Part shown: positions 1 to 5,152 of the stretch, one piece after another | Numbering within the stretch: the stretch's first letter is position 1 | Layout of the letters: every line of letters starts with the position of its first letter | Source of the DNA: Nitrospirota bacterium | Lineage (GTDB): Bacteria; Nitrospirota; Thermodesulfovibrionia; UBA6902 | Assembly: GCA_015491705.1 (NCBI GenBank) | Contig: WFVK01000376.1 | Coordinates: 1-5,152 of the forward strand | Direction of reading: 5' to 3' | DNA length: 5,152 nucleotides | Notes under the pieces: generated by a model | What the model was told of the DNA's origin: nothing | The model's database searches: none | Seen by the model: the letters and a program-made list of their open reading frames with translations, nothing else | Position numbers and translations under genes: made by a program

Positions 1-21
1 AATCAATATGATAACAATTAC

Positions 22-42
22 AGATGTATCATAATTACATCT
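22..42. repeat. Small AT-rich inverted repeat downstream of tldD
   Basis: AGATGTA (22-28) and TACATCT (36-42) are perfect 7-base inverted arms around a 7-base AT-rich loop. The repeat lies about 50 bases past the tldD stop codon. It has few G-C pairs and no convincing T-run in the tldD direction, so a terminator is doubtful; an operator for a gene beyond the window edge is equally possible. The rest of 1-93 shows no gene start that I can support on either strand. Confidence 0.3.
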
Positions 43-93
43 ATAGTGTTTTCATTACACACAATCCGCCGCGCCGGAACATATTGACATTCT

Positions 94-1485
94 TCAGACT
101 TCGCCTCCCACGACCATCTCCGGAATTCTGACAGTGGGCATTGCATCGGATACCGGCACCCCCTGGCCGTCTTTGCCGCACGTGCCTATCGCAAAGCCGA
201 TGTCATTGCCGACCATGTCTATGGATTTGAGAATCTCCGGGCCGTTGCCTATAAGTGTGGCACCCCTTACAGGCTCTCCGATCCGTCCTTTTTCAATCAG
301 GTAGCCTTCCGAGACATCAAAAACGAACTCTCCCGTAACGGTATTGACCTGCCCTCCGCCCATTTTTTTTACAAAAAAGCCCTTTTCAACAGACGCCTGT
401 ATCTTCACAGGGTCTCCCTCGCCGGGGGCGATGAATGTATTGCTCATCCTTGGGATCGGTCTGTGTTTGTATGACTGCCGCCTGCCGTTTCCGGTTGAAG
501 AAACACCATCCTTCATTGCGGTCAGCCTGTCATGCATGTATCCTTTAAGGATGCCCTTCTCGACGAGCACGGTCCGCTGCGAGAATACGCCCTCATCATC
601 AAAGCGGAAAGACCCCCTCTTGTTGGGGAGTGTCGAGTCATCGACAATGGTGATCAGCGGGGATGCTATGCGCTGTCCGACCTTGTTGCTGTAGACCGAC
701 AGCCCCCGCTGTACAAGATCGGCCTCCAGACCGTGTCCCACGGCCTCGTGGATCATTGTGCCCCCGGCCTCTGACGAGATTACAACAGGCATCCTCCCCC
801 CCGGGGCCTTAGGGGCCTTCAGCATCTCCACTGCCTTACGCGCCGTCCTTGCGGCTATACCATCAAGGGGGTGTTCATCAAAGAGCTCGAAGCCGGACAA
901 TCCGCCGACAGGCTCATATCCGGTCTGCAGGACATCGCCCTCAGCGGCGATGACCTGGACAAGGGCAAGCGTGTAAACACGTTCTTCTTCCGTAATGGTC
1001 CCGTCCGATGTTGCAATGCAAAGATTCTGTACCGCGTCCCTGTAGATTACGGACACCTGTCTGACGCTCGCGCTGACTCCTTTTGCGGCCCTGTTTGCAT
1101 TTTCCACAAGGGTTATCTTCTTGCCGATTTCAACATCAGGAGGATAATTCCTTATTTTAAAATCAACCCTGGGGCTGACCTTTCTCAGGTCGAATACGGC
1201 ATCCTTTTCCTTTCCTTCTTTCACAGCCCTGCCGACAGTCGCCGCAATCTCCATCAGTGAGTCTTTGGAAAAATCATTGCTGTATGCATATGCAGTCCTG
1301 TCACCGAATATAACCCTTACGCCGACGCCTGCGTCCATCCCTGAAATGAGTTTTTCTATCTTGTCATCTTCAAGGTGTATTGACAGCGGCGTCTGATGTT
1401 CAACAAAGACATCCGCATAATCACCGCCGCTTGACAGGGCCTTCTTGATAATCATTGATAAAAGTTCATCGGGTATCCTGATCAT
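94..1485 (-). CDS. tldD: TldD family zinc metalloprotease
   Basis: This encodes a 463-residue protein of the TldD/PmbA (U62) family. TldD usually pairs with TldE (PmbA) in a cytoplasmic heterodimeric zinc protease that degrades unfolded or peptide substrates; E. coli TldD/E matures microcin B17 and degrades the antitoxin CcdA. The defining HExxxH site is visible as HEAVGH at residues 246-251. A further conserved cysteine, expected as the third metal ligand, lies in GTCGKDGQG (Cys436). The family sections GSFRFDDEG (about 291-299) and the glycine-rich C-terminal half are intact. The length is near the usual 460-480. The ATG is preceded by an AGGAGG on the - strand (1496-1501 on +), spaced 10 bases. 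No TldE/PmbA gene is seen; it could lie past position 1. The gene diverges from the rpmH cluster. Assignment to TldD rather than TldE rests on the intact HExxxH. The biological substrate cannot be told. Confidence 0.95.
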   Translation of the reverse strand: MIRIPDELLSMIIKKALSSGGDYADVFVEHQTPLSIHLEDDKIEKLISGMDAGVGVRVIFGDRTAYAYSNDFSKDSLMEIAATVGRAVKEGKEKDAVFDLRKVSPRVDFKIRNYPPDVEIGKKITLVENANRAAKGVSASVRQVSVIYRDAVQNLCIATSDGTITEEERVYTLALVQVIAAEGDVLQTGYEPVGGLSGFELFDEHPLDGIAARTARKAVEMLKAPKAPGGRMPVVISSEAGGTMIHEAVGHGLEADLVQRGLSVYSNKVGQRIASPLITIVDDSTLPNKRGSFRFDDEGVFSQRTVLVEKGILKGYMHDRLTAMKDGVSSTGNGRRQSYKHRPIPRMSNTFIAPGEGDPVKIQASVEKGFFVKKMGGGQVNTVTGEFVFDVSEGYLIEKGRIGEPVRGATLIGNGPEILKSIDMVGNDIGFAIGTCGKDGQGVPVSDAMPTVRIPEMVVGGEV

Positions 1486-1516
1486 TCGTCCGTCTCCTCC
1501 TGCCGGGTCGAGATAG

Positions 1517-1675
1517 TTAGTTCATGTTGCGGAGCGTCATTATCTGATCAGCTCGCTGTCATTTCGAACGAAGTGAGAAATCTTGACTCGTCGCAATATA
1601 AAGATTTTTCCCGGTGGTCGAAATGACGCAAGCTCAGGATTAGTTCTAAAAATCAGCTTCCGCAACAGATACTAA
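1517..1675. repeat. Nested palindromic, MITE-like element
   Basis: This 159-base segment is a large imperfect palindrome. The outer ends read TTAGT-N3-TGTTGCGGA (1517-1533) and its inverse TCCGCAACA-N3-ACTAA (1659-1675). Further in, AGCTCGC (1550-1556) pairs with GCAAGCT (1628-1634) with one mismatch. GTCATTTCGA (1558-1567) pairs perfectly with TCGAAATGAC (1618-1627), and AAATCTT (1578-1584) with AAGATTT (1601-1607), around a 16-base loop. There is no coding sequence inside. Terminal inverted repeats around a non-coding palindrome suggest a miniature mobile or REP-like repeat, and I recall core sequences of this kind being dispersed in various bacterial genomes. I see no clear target-site duplication. 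It ends 31 bases before the tldD start, so it would sit in the tldD leader RNA. Confidence 0.6.
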
Positions 1676-1678
1676 TTA

Positions 1679-1684
1679 ATTATA
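1679..1684 (-). promoter_or_regulatory. Candidate -10 box for tldD
   Basis: Read on the - strand this is a perfect TATAAT. The best -35 candidate at 18-base spacing (1703-1708) reads ACTACA, matching only the last three bases of TTGACA. No extended TG motif is present. Transcription would start near 1672, giving a leader of about 185 bases that contains the palindromic element. The stretch is AT-rich, so a chance match is possible. Confidence 0.35.
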
Positions 1685-1831
1685 GTATGAAGATCCCGGT
1701 CATGTAGTTTAATATATTGAAAAATTTTTTAATGCCGCCCTCCCCCGACGAATTAAACCTTTCTGCAATCTCCGGGTCTAATTTTTAAATTATACAAAGC
1801 CTGGTTGCGAAATTGAACAGATATCTTTTTT

Positions 1832-1842
1832 CTGTCATTTCG
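1832..1842 (+). repeat. Partial second copy of the palindrome core
   Basis: CTGTCATTTCG here exactly repeats 1556-1566 inside the palindromic element, then the similarity stops. It may be a decayed copy or chance. The region around it (about 1680-1870) is otherwise AT-rich, and I find no gene in it. Confidence 0.25.
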
Positions 1843-1870
1843 GCTTATCCGGAATTGTTCTTTACCTTAA

Positions 1871-2059
1871 TATTGCATAAACGGGCAGGCCCTCCTGCCC
1901 GCCGGAGACGGAGTCTTTACCGGCACGTATACCATAGGGGATGCAGAGGGGTATCATCATGCGGCCGTTGATGTCCTGGACAAAGAGATGTTTAGTGATG
2001 AAACCACGCAGAATTACAATTCCATGGCGTGGGCAATGCCTTATCTGGTAAAGAGATAA
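1871..2059 (+). pseudogene. Start-less remnant resembling a surface-protein C-terminus
   Basis: An open stretch of 62 codons runs from just after a TAA (1868-1870) to TAA at 2057-2059. It has no ATG, GTG or TTG in frame near its beginning; the first ATG is at 1988. The translation looks like real protein: GDGVFTGTYTIGDAEG followed by YHHAAVDVLDKEMFSDETTQ and a tail ending in MPYLVKR. The pattern GDGxFTGTYT recalls a strand-turn segment of Ig-like or filamin-like domains in large bacterial surface proteins. That resemblance is from memory and is not a search result. Upstream sequence is AT-rich and gives no continuation that I can see, so this is most simply the 3' end of a gene whose front was lost. 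The opposite-strand reading over the same bases looks like a shadow. It could also be a chance open frame. Confidence 0.35.
1882..1901. repeat. GC-rich perfect hairpin at the 5' edge of the remnant
   Basis: CGGGCAGG (1882-1889) and CCTGCCCG (1894-1901) form a perfect 8-bp stem with a CCCT loop. It lies inside the first codons of the remnant frame, just where protein-like sequence begins. No T-run follows on either strand, so it is not a standard terminator. It may mark a repeat or a rearrangement junction. Confidence 0.5.
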
Positions 2060-2100
2060 CCCCCTGTCATAAATGCCCGCTTCACCGTTTTTCTGCTCCA

Positions 2101-2138
2101 CCCCCTCCCCGTCACCGGCATTCAGCAGGGGGAGGGGG
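2101..2138. repeat. C-rich/G-rich inverted repeat
   Basis: CCCCCTCCCC (2101-2110) and GGGGAGGGGG (2129-2138) are perfect 10-base inverted arms with an 18-base loop. The stem would be very stable in RNA on either strand. It lies about 40 bases after the stop of the remnant frame, in the position of a 3' hairpin. It is followed by AAACTGTTTTC rather than a true T-tract, so terminator function is only possible. Confidence 0.45.
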
Positions 2139-2160
2139 AAACTGTTTTCAGCGATCGGTC

Positions 2161-2187
2161 CCCCCGGAATTTGATTTTTTCCGGGGG
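2161..2187. repeat. Perfect hairpin overlapping the rpmH -35 box
   Basis: CCCCCGGAA (2161-2169) and TTCCGGGGG (2179-2187) are perfect 9-base inverted arms around a 9-base T-rich loop. The loop contains the proposed -35 hexamer of rpmH. It may serve as a factor-independent stop for transcripts coming from upstream, although no T-run follows the stem, or as a protein-binding palindrome over the promoter. Confidence 0.5.
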
Positions 2188-2199
2188 CATTAGTAAAAT
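2171..2199 (+). promoter_or_regulatory. Sigma-70-type promoter for rpmH
   Basis: TTGATT (2171-2176) and TAAAAT (2194-2199) are separated by the ideal 17 bases. They match the TTGACA and TATAAT consensus at 4 and 5 positions. Transcription would begin near 2206, giving a leader of about 69 bases before rpmH. This is the best + strand promoter upstream of the cluster. It probably drives rpmH and, through the short gaps that follow, yidD and yidC. Confidence 0.6.
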
Positions 2200-2214
2200 A
2201 TTACGTTGAAATCC

Positions 2215-2245
2215 GGAATCCCGGGTTCGTGATTCCTGCAGGAAT
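2215..2245 (+). promoter_or_regulatory. Overlapping palindromes in the rpmH leader
   Basis: GGAATC (2215-2220) can pair with GATTCC (2231-2236) around a 10-base loop, while ATTCCTGCAGGAAT (2232-2245) is itself a perfect 14-base palindrome. The two structures share GATTCC, so they exclude each other in RNA. They lie in the predicted untranslated leader, ending about 18 bases before the ribosome binding site. A regulatory role is inference only. Confidence 0.35.
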
Positions 2246-2274
2246 TATCAGTCGGAAAAATTAAGGAGTGCATA

Positions 2275-2412
2275 ATGACATATACTACATACCGTCCCCA
2301 TAATAAAAAACGCAAGAGGACGCACGGCTTCCGTGCGAGGATGAGAACTCCCGGCGGCAGAAGGGTAATCAACAGAAGGCGCGCCAAGGGACGCAAAAAA
2401 CTGTCCGTATAA
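2275..2412 (+). CDS. rpmH: 50S ribosomal protein L34
   Basis: This 45-residue, very basic protein is L34, a component of the large ribosomal subunit that sits among rRNA helices. The family signature is plain: [17 protein letters not shown] near residues 7-23, then [17 protein letters not shown] leading to the usual KLSV end. The length is standard (44-47 in most bacteria). The ATG is preceded by AAGGAG at 2263-2268 with 6 bases of spacing. It follows the promoter at 2171-2199 and opens the cluster. In many genomes rnpA comes directly after or overlaps the end of this gene, but here only 61 bases separate it from yidD. Confidence 0.97.
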   Translation: MTYTTYRPHNKKRKRTHGFRARMRTPGGRRVINRRRAKGRKKLSV

Positions 2413-2461
2413 CGACCGGCATCCGCACTCCTGTGATGATTTGTTACCAGATTCACGGCAC

Positions 2462-2466
2462 AAGGA
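2462..2466 (+). promoter_or_regulatory. Ribosome binding site selecting the TTG start of yidD
   Basis: AAGGA lies 7 bases before the TTG at 2474. The other in-frame TTG at 2441 has no purine-rich sequence ahead of it and would add 11 residues unlike the family's N-terminus, so 2474 is preferred. Confidence 0.6.
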
Positions 2467-2473
2467 AAAAAAC

Positions 2474-2701
2474 TTGAAAAAACCGGCAGTATTTGCTATT
2501 GAAACATACAAGAAATACATTTCACCGTTTCTGCCTCATTCCTGCAGATTTTATCCGTCCTGCTCGACTTACTGCTGCGAAGCAGTAGAGAGATACGGCT
2601 TGCTGAAGGGATTGTGGCTGTTCAGCAGACGGATTATTAAGTGCCACCCGTTTCATGCGGGCGGATATGACCCGGTGCGGCATCCGGGCGACTCCCGTTA
2701 G
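2474..2701 (+). CDS. yidD: Membrane protein insertion efficiency factor YidD
   Basis: A 75-residue protein of the YidD (DUF37/haemolytic) family is read from a TTG start. YidD is a small membrane-associated protein on the cytoplasmic side that helps YidC-dependent insertion of membrane proteins. Family marks are clear: [20 protein letters not shown] (residues 12-31) with the conserved Cys24 and Cys30, then [17 protein letters not shown] (52-68) with Cys57. An N-terminal amphipathic segment precedes them. There are two extra neighbouring cysteines at 34-35. It is placed 29 bases before yidC, consistent with co-transcription. In most relatives rnpA overlaps or abuts its 5' end; that gene is not here. 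The start codon is the main uncertainty. Confidence 0.93.
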   Translation: MKKPAVFAIETYKKYISPFLPHSCRFYPSCSTYCCEAVERYGLLKGLWLFSRRIIKCHPFHAGGYDPVRHPGDSR

Positions 2702-2730
2702 CTGCTCTTGTTATTAAACGAAAGGGAATA

Positions 2731-4299
2731 ATGGATAAAAGAACGATTCTGGCTGTTACATTATCGCTTATTGTACTGATTGGCTGGTCATATTTCTTCC
2801 AGCGGAAACCCGCGCAGCATGCGCCTGCATCCACGCCGGCCGCACAGTCTCCACTGAAACCGGAAACGCTGCCTGAAACCCCGGCAGGGGCCGGAGCCGC
2901 GGCGGAAGATACGCCCGTAAAGCCGCCTCCCCCTCCTGAATATCCTGTCACAAAAGATGCCAGGGCAAGAGAGATTATTGTTGAGACGGACCTCTACAGG
3001 GCTGTTATATCCACACAGGGGGCGATAGTCACTTCGTGGCAACTGAAGGACTTCAAAGACTCTGACGGCAGGCCGGTCATGCTGTTAAAAAGGCCGGGGG
3101 TAATCCCGCCTCTCGGCATTATATTCGAGAGCGGGGACCGCAATCTGCCTCAGAAAGTCATATATTCCGCGGATACAAAAAATATTATCCTGTCCGAACA
3201 GGGCATGACAGAGGGGGAACTGACCCTGGTATACAGGGATCAGTCAATGTATATCAGTAAAAAGTTCGTTTTCCGCAATGACAGTTATGATGTGGATTTT
3301 TATGTCAAAACGGTCAATACGCCTTCTTATCTTTTGCCCATAGGTACAGGCTTCGGTATCTTTGACAAGGAAGGAAGGCAGGGGTCTCACCAGGGTCCCG
3401 TTATTCTCAGCGACTCCGACAAGACCGAGTTTACGGAAAAGTCGGACAATAAATATTTTCCTGAGGGCATCCGCTGGATAGCCCAGGAAGACCAGTATTT
3501 CACAGCGGCGCTTATTCCGCTCGGCCGGATAGAGGGAGCCGAGTTCTGGAAAGATGGTGCATCGCCTGAGATCGCCTTGAGACTCAAGCCGGGAGAGCAC
3601 AACTTCATCTTTTACGCAGGCCCCAAGGAATACGACAGGCTCAAGCAGTTGAATGCAGGACTTGAGCATATAATCGACTTCGGCTGGTTTTCAATTGTTG
3701 CAATGCCTCTTTTCTGGGTATTAAAATTCTTTTACAAATACCTTGGCAACTACGGCTGGGCCATAATACTTTTAACTATACTCGTGAGGGTGCCGTTCAT
3801 ACCCATTCTGCACAAGAGCCAGCAGTCAATGAAAAAGATGCAGAAGCTCCAGCCCCTGATGGCCGAATTAAAGGAAAAGTACAAGAAAGACCCCCAGAGA
3901 CTGCAAAAGGAGACCATGCTGCTTTACAAGAAGCACAAGGTCAATCCCGTAGGCGGTTGCCTGCCCCTGCTGCTTCAGATACCTGTTTTCATAGCCCTTT
4001 ACAATGTCCTCCTCAAGGCGATTGAATTAAGGGGAGCGCCCTTTATACTGTGGATAACCGATCTCTCGGCAAAGGACCCCTACTATGTGCTCCCTATCGT
4101 TATGGGTTTAAGCATGGTCATCCAGCAGAAAATGACCCCGACGGCCATGGATCCGAAACAGGCGAAGATCATGATGCTCATGCCGGTGGTCTTTACATTC
4201 ATGTTTCTTACATTTCCTGCGGGACTGGTTATATACTGGCTGGTAAACAACATCCTCGGTATCATCCAGCAGTATTACGCCAATAAAAAAGCAGCCTGA
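2731..4299 (+). CDS. yidC: Membrane protein insertase YidC
   Basis: This 522-residue YidC/Oxa1/Alb3 insertase places proteins in the inner membrane, alone or with the Sec translocon. It has the Gram-negative layout. TM1 is at about residues 6-23, followed by a Pro/Ala-rich linker (about 26-72, with five prolines at 65-69) and a periplasmic beta-domain to about 310. The conserved core then shows an amphipathic and membrane segment at 316-338, TM2 near 343-360 with the key groove arginine in LLTILVRVPF (Arg353), a charged helical hairpin at 361-402, and NPVGGCLPLLLQIPVF (405-420) opening TM3. TM segments follow near 450-468 and 481-505. The C-terminal tail is short and only mildly basic. The ATG has AAAGGG at 2721-2726 ahead of it. 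All core elements are intact. Confidence 0.97.
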   Translation: MDKRTILAVTLSLIVLIGWSYFFQRKPAQHAPASTPAAQSPLKPETLPETPAGAGAAAEDTPVKPPPPPEYPVTKDARAREIIVETDLYRAVISTQGAIVTSWQLKDFKDSDGRPVMLLKRPGVIPPLGIIFESGDRNLPQKVIYSADTKNIILSEQGMTEGELTLVYRDQSMYISKKFVFRNDSYDVDFYVKTVNTPSYLLPIGTGFGIFDKEGRQGSHQGPVILSDSDKTEFTEKSDNKYFPEGIRWIAQEDQYFTAALIPLGRIEGAEFWKDGASPEIALRLKPGEHNFIFYAGPKEYDRLKQLNAGLEHIIDFGWFSIVAMPLFWVLKFFYKYLGNYGWAIILLTILVRVPFIPILHKSQQSMKKMQKLQPLMAELKEKYKKDPQRLQKETMLLYKKHKVNPVGGCLPLLLQIPVFIALYNVLLKAIELRGAPFILWITDLSAKDPYYVLPIVMGLSMVIQQKMTPTAMDPKQAKIMMLMPVVFTFMFLTFPAGLVIYWLVNNILGIIQQYYANKKAA

Positions 4300-4311
4300 C
4301 GGTCATCAACA

Positions 4312-4336
4312 GTCATGGGAAGAACCTTCCCATGAC
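4312..4336 (+). other. Perfect 11-bp hairpin between yidC and mnmE
   Basis: GTCATGGGAAG (4312-4322) and CTTCCCATGAC (4326-4336) are exact inverse complements with only AAC between them. The hairpin starts 12 bases after the yidC stop and ends 31 bases before the mnmE ATG. No T-run follows (the next bases are AACCTCCCCC), so it is not a classic intrinsic terminator. It could protect the yidC mRNA 3' end, mark a processing site or influence mnmE translation. Confidence 0.6.
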
Positions 4337-4367
4337 AACCTCCCCCTGTTCCCTGTAAACTATTGAT

Positions 4368-5152
4368 ATGCATACCGACGATACCATAGCGGCGATATCC
4401 ACACCACCCGGCGCAGGCGGTATCGGGATCGTCAGGCTCAGCGGCGGAGACTCCATAAAAATAGCGGACAGGATTTTCCGTTCGCCCCGCCGGAAGAAAC
4501 TCCGTCACTCCCGGTCCCACAGGATCCTCTTCGGACATATCGTGGACCCGGCAAACGGGGAAATACTGGATGAGGTGCTTGTCTCCGTAATGAGGGCGCC
4601 CAATACATATACGAGGGAGGACATTGTGGAGATAAACTGCCACGGCGGTGTAGTGCCCATGCGCAGGATACTGGAACTTGTCCTGAAGACGGGGGCAAGG
4701 CTTGCGGAGCCCGGCGAATTTACAAAAAGGGCGTTTCTCAACGGAAGGATAGACCTTGCCAGGGCGGAGGCAGTGCTTGATGTTGTAAATGCGCTTACCG
4801 AAGAGGGCCGGAGGGCAGCGGTCAGACAGCTCAGGGGGGGCCTCTCGGAAAAAATAGAGGCCGTAAGGCAAAAGCTGATGGAACTTGCCGCCTTTGTGGA
4901 GGCATATATTGATTTCCCGGAGGAAGACATAGAGCCGGTGCCTCTGGAGGATATGCAGAAAAGCGCGGCTGATATACGGAAATCCCTTGAAAAACTCATA
5001 GACAGTGCCAGGTACGGGCTGATCCTGCGGGAGGGGCTCAAGACCGCAATAGTGGGAAGACCCAATGTCGGGAAATCATCATTGCTCAATGCACTGCTCC
5101 GGCAGGACAGGGCCATTGTCACAGAGTCGCCGGGCACCACGAGGGATGTGAT
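4368..5152 (+). CDS. mnmE: tRNA modification GTPase MnmE (5' part)
   Basis: The first 261 codons of MnmE (TrmE) are present and the gene runs off the window. MnmE with MnmG adds the (carboxymethyl)aminomethyl group at C5 of wobble uridine 34 in certain tRNAs, using folate-derived carbon and GTP hydrolysis. The N-terminal folate-binding domain begins with [20 protein letters not shown] (residues 5-24) and includes [16 protein letters not shown] (79-94) and [20 protein letters not shown] (116-135). A helical segment follows. The G domain starts with the P-loop GRPNVGKSS (230-238) and reaches TTRD of switch I (257-260). The rest of the G domain and the C-terminal cysteine motif lie outside. An in-frame TAA at 4356-4358 and the family N-terminus support the ATG at 4368, yet no Shine-Dalgarno sequence precedes it. 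jag, often found before mnmE, is absent. Confidence 0.95.
   Translation, partial: MHTDDTIAAISTPPGAGGIGIVRLSGGDSIKIADRIFRSPRRKKLRHSRSHRILFGHIVDPANGEILDEVLVSVMRAPNTYTREDIVEINCHGGVVPMRRILELVLKTGARLAEPGEFTKRAFLNGRIDLARAEAVLDVVNALTEEGRRAAVRQLRGGLSEKIEAVRQKLMELAAFVEAYIDFPEEDIEPVPLEDMQKSAADIRKSLEKLIDSARYGLILREGLKTAIVGRPNVGKSSLLNALLRQDRAIVTESPGTTRDV

Noticed and set aside
84..89. TTGACA on the + strand as a -35 box
   Set aside because: No acceptable -10 box at 16-18 bases, and it lies at the 3' end of a gene on the other strand.
344..1260. Several + strand frames inside tldD
   Set aside because: Shadows of the intact tldD coding sequence on the other strand.
1670..1860. Possible replication origin near rpmH: AT-rich stretch with TTATCCGGA at 1845-1853
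   Set aside because: Only one box-like site, matching 7 of 9 bases of the DnaA box, and no dnaA or dnaN nearby. A GC-skew plot and DnaA-box cluster search of the genome would settle it.
1862..2101. 79-residue open frame on the - strand from a GTG
   Set aside because: No recognisable family, no ribosome binding site, and the opposite strand over the same bases reads much more like protein.
2190..2520. Two overlapping - strand frames across rpmH and the rpmH-yidD gap
   Set aside because: They are antisense to the clear rpmH gene and the 5' end of yidD and have no family features.
3244..3669. 141-residue - strand frame inside yidC
   Set aside because: Antisense to the conserved YidC periplasmic domain; no independent evidence for it.
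4275..5140. Large - strand frames over mnmE
   Set aside because: The + strand reads as a continuous, highly conserved MnmE N-terminus through the same bases.
1..5152. CRISPR array, tRNA, rRNA or transposase gene
   Set aside because: No regularly spaced repeats, no tRNA-like or rRNA-like sequence, and no transposase-like frame were seen on either strand.

Overview
The window holds a conserved bacterial housekeeping locus: rpmH (ribosomal protein L34), yidD, yidC and the start of mnmE on the + strand, with tldD transcribed away from it on the - strand. The organism is a Gram-negative-type bacterium, because YidC carries the large periplasmic domain after an N-terminal anchor helix. The mixed AT/GC composition and general protein style would suit a Nitrospirota or Desulfobacterota relative, but this placement is a guess from sequence style only.

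Layout. Positions 1-93 are AT-rich, with one small inverted repeat and no visible gene. tldD fills 94-1485 (-). A long spacer of almost 800 bases (1486-2274) separates tldD from rpmH. It contains a palindromic, MITE-like element (1517-1675), a possible tldD -10 box at the outer edge of that element, an AT-rich stretch, a start-less open segment that resembles the C-terminal end of a surface protein (1871-2059), three GC-rich perfect hairpins, and a good sigma-70-type promoter for rpmH (2171-2199). The + strand cluster then runs rpmH (2275-2412), yidD (2474-2701, TTG start), yidC (2731-4299) and mnmE (4368 to beyond the window end, 261 codons visible).

How the genes fit together. L34 is a ribosomal protein. 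YidD and YidC support insertion and folding of membrane proteins. MnmE modifies the wobble uridine of certain tRNAs. In many bacteria the order is rpmH-rnpA-yidD-yidC-jag-mnmE. Here two members are missing. There are only 61 bases between rpmH and yidD, so rnpA (the RNase P protein gene) cannot be there. There are only 68 bases between yidC and mnmE, so jag/khpB is also absent, and that gap holds a perfect 11-bp hairpin instead.

No previously undescribed multi-gene system is visible. The points most worth checking are the missing rnpA, the palindromic element in the tldD leader, the gene remnant in the spacer, and the hairpin ahead of an mnmE that has no Shine-Dalgarno sequence.
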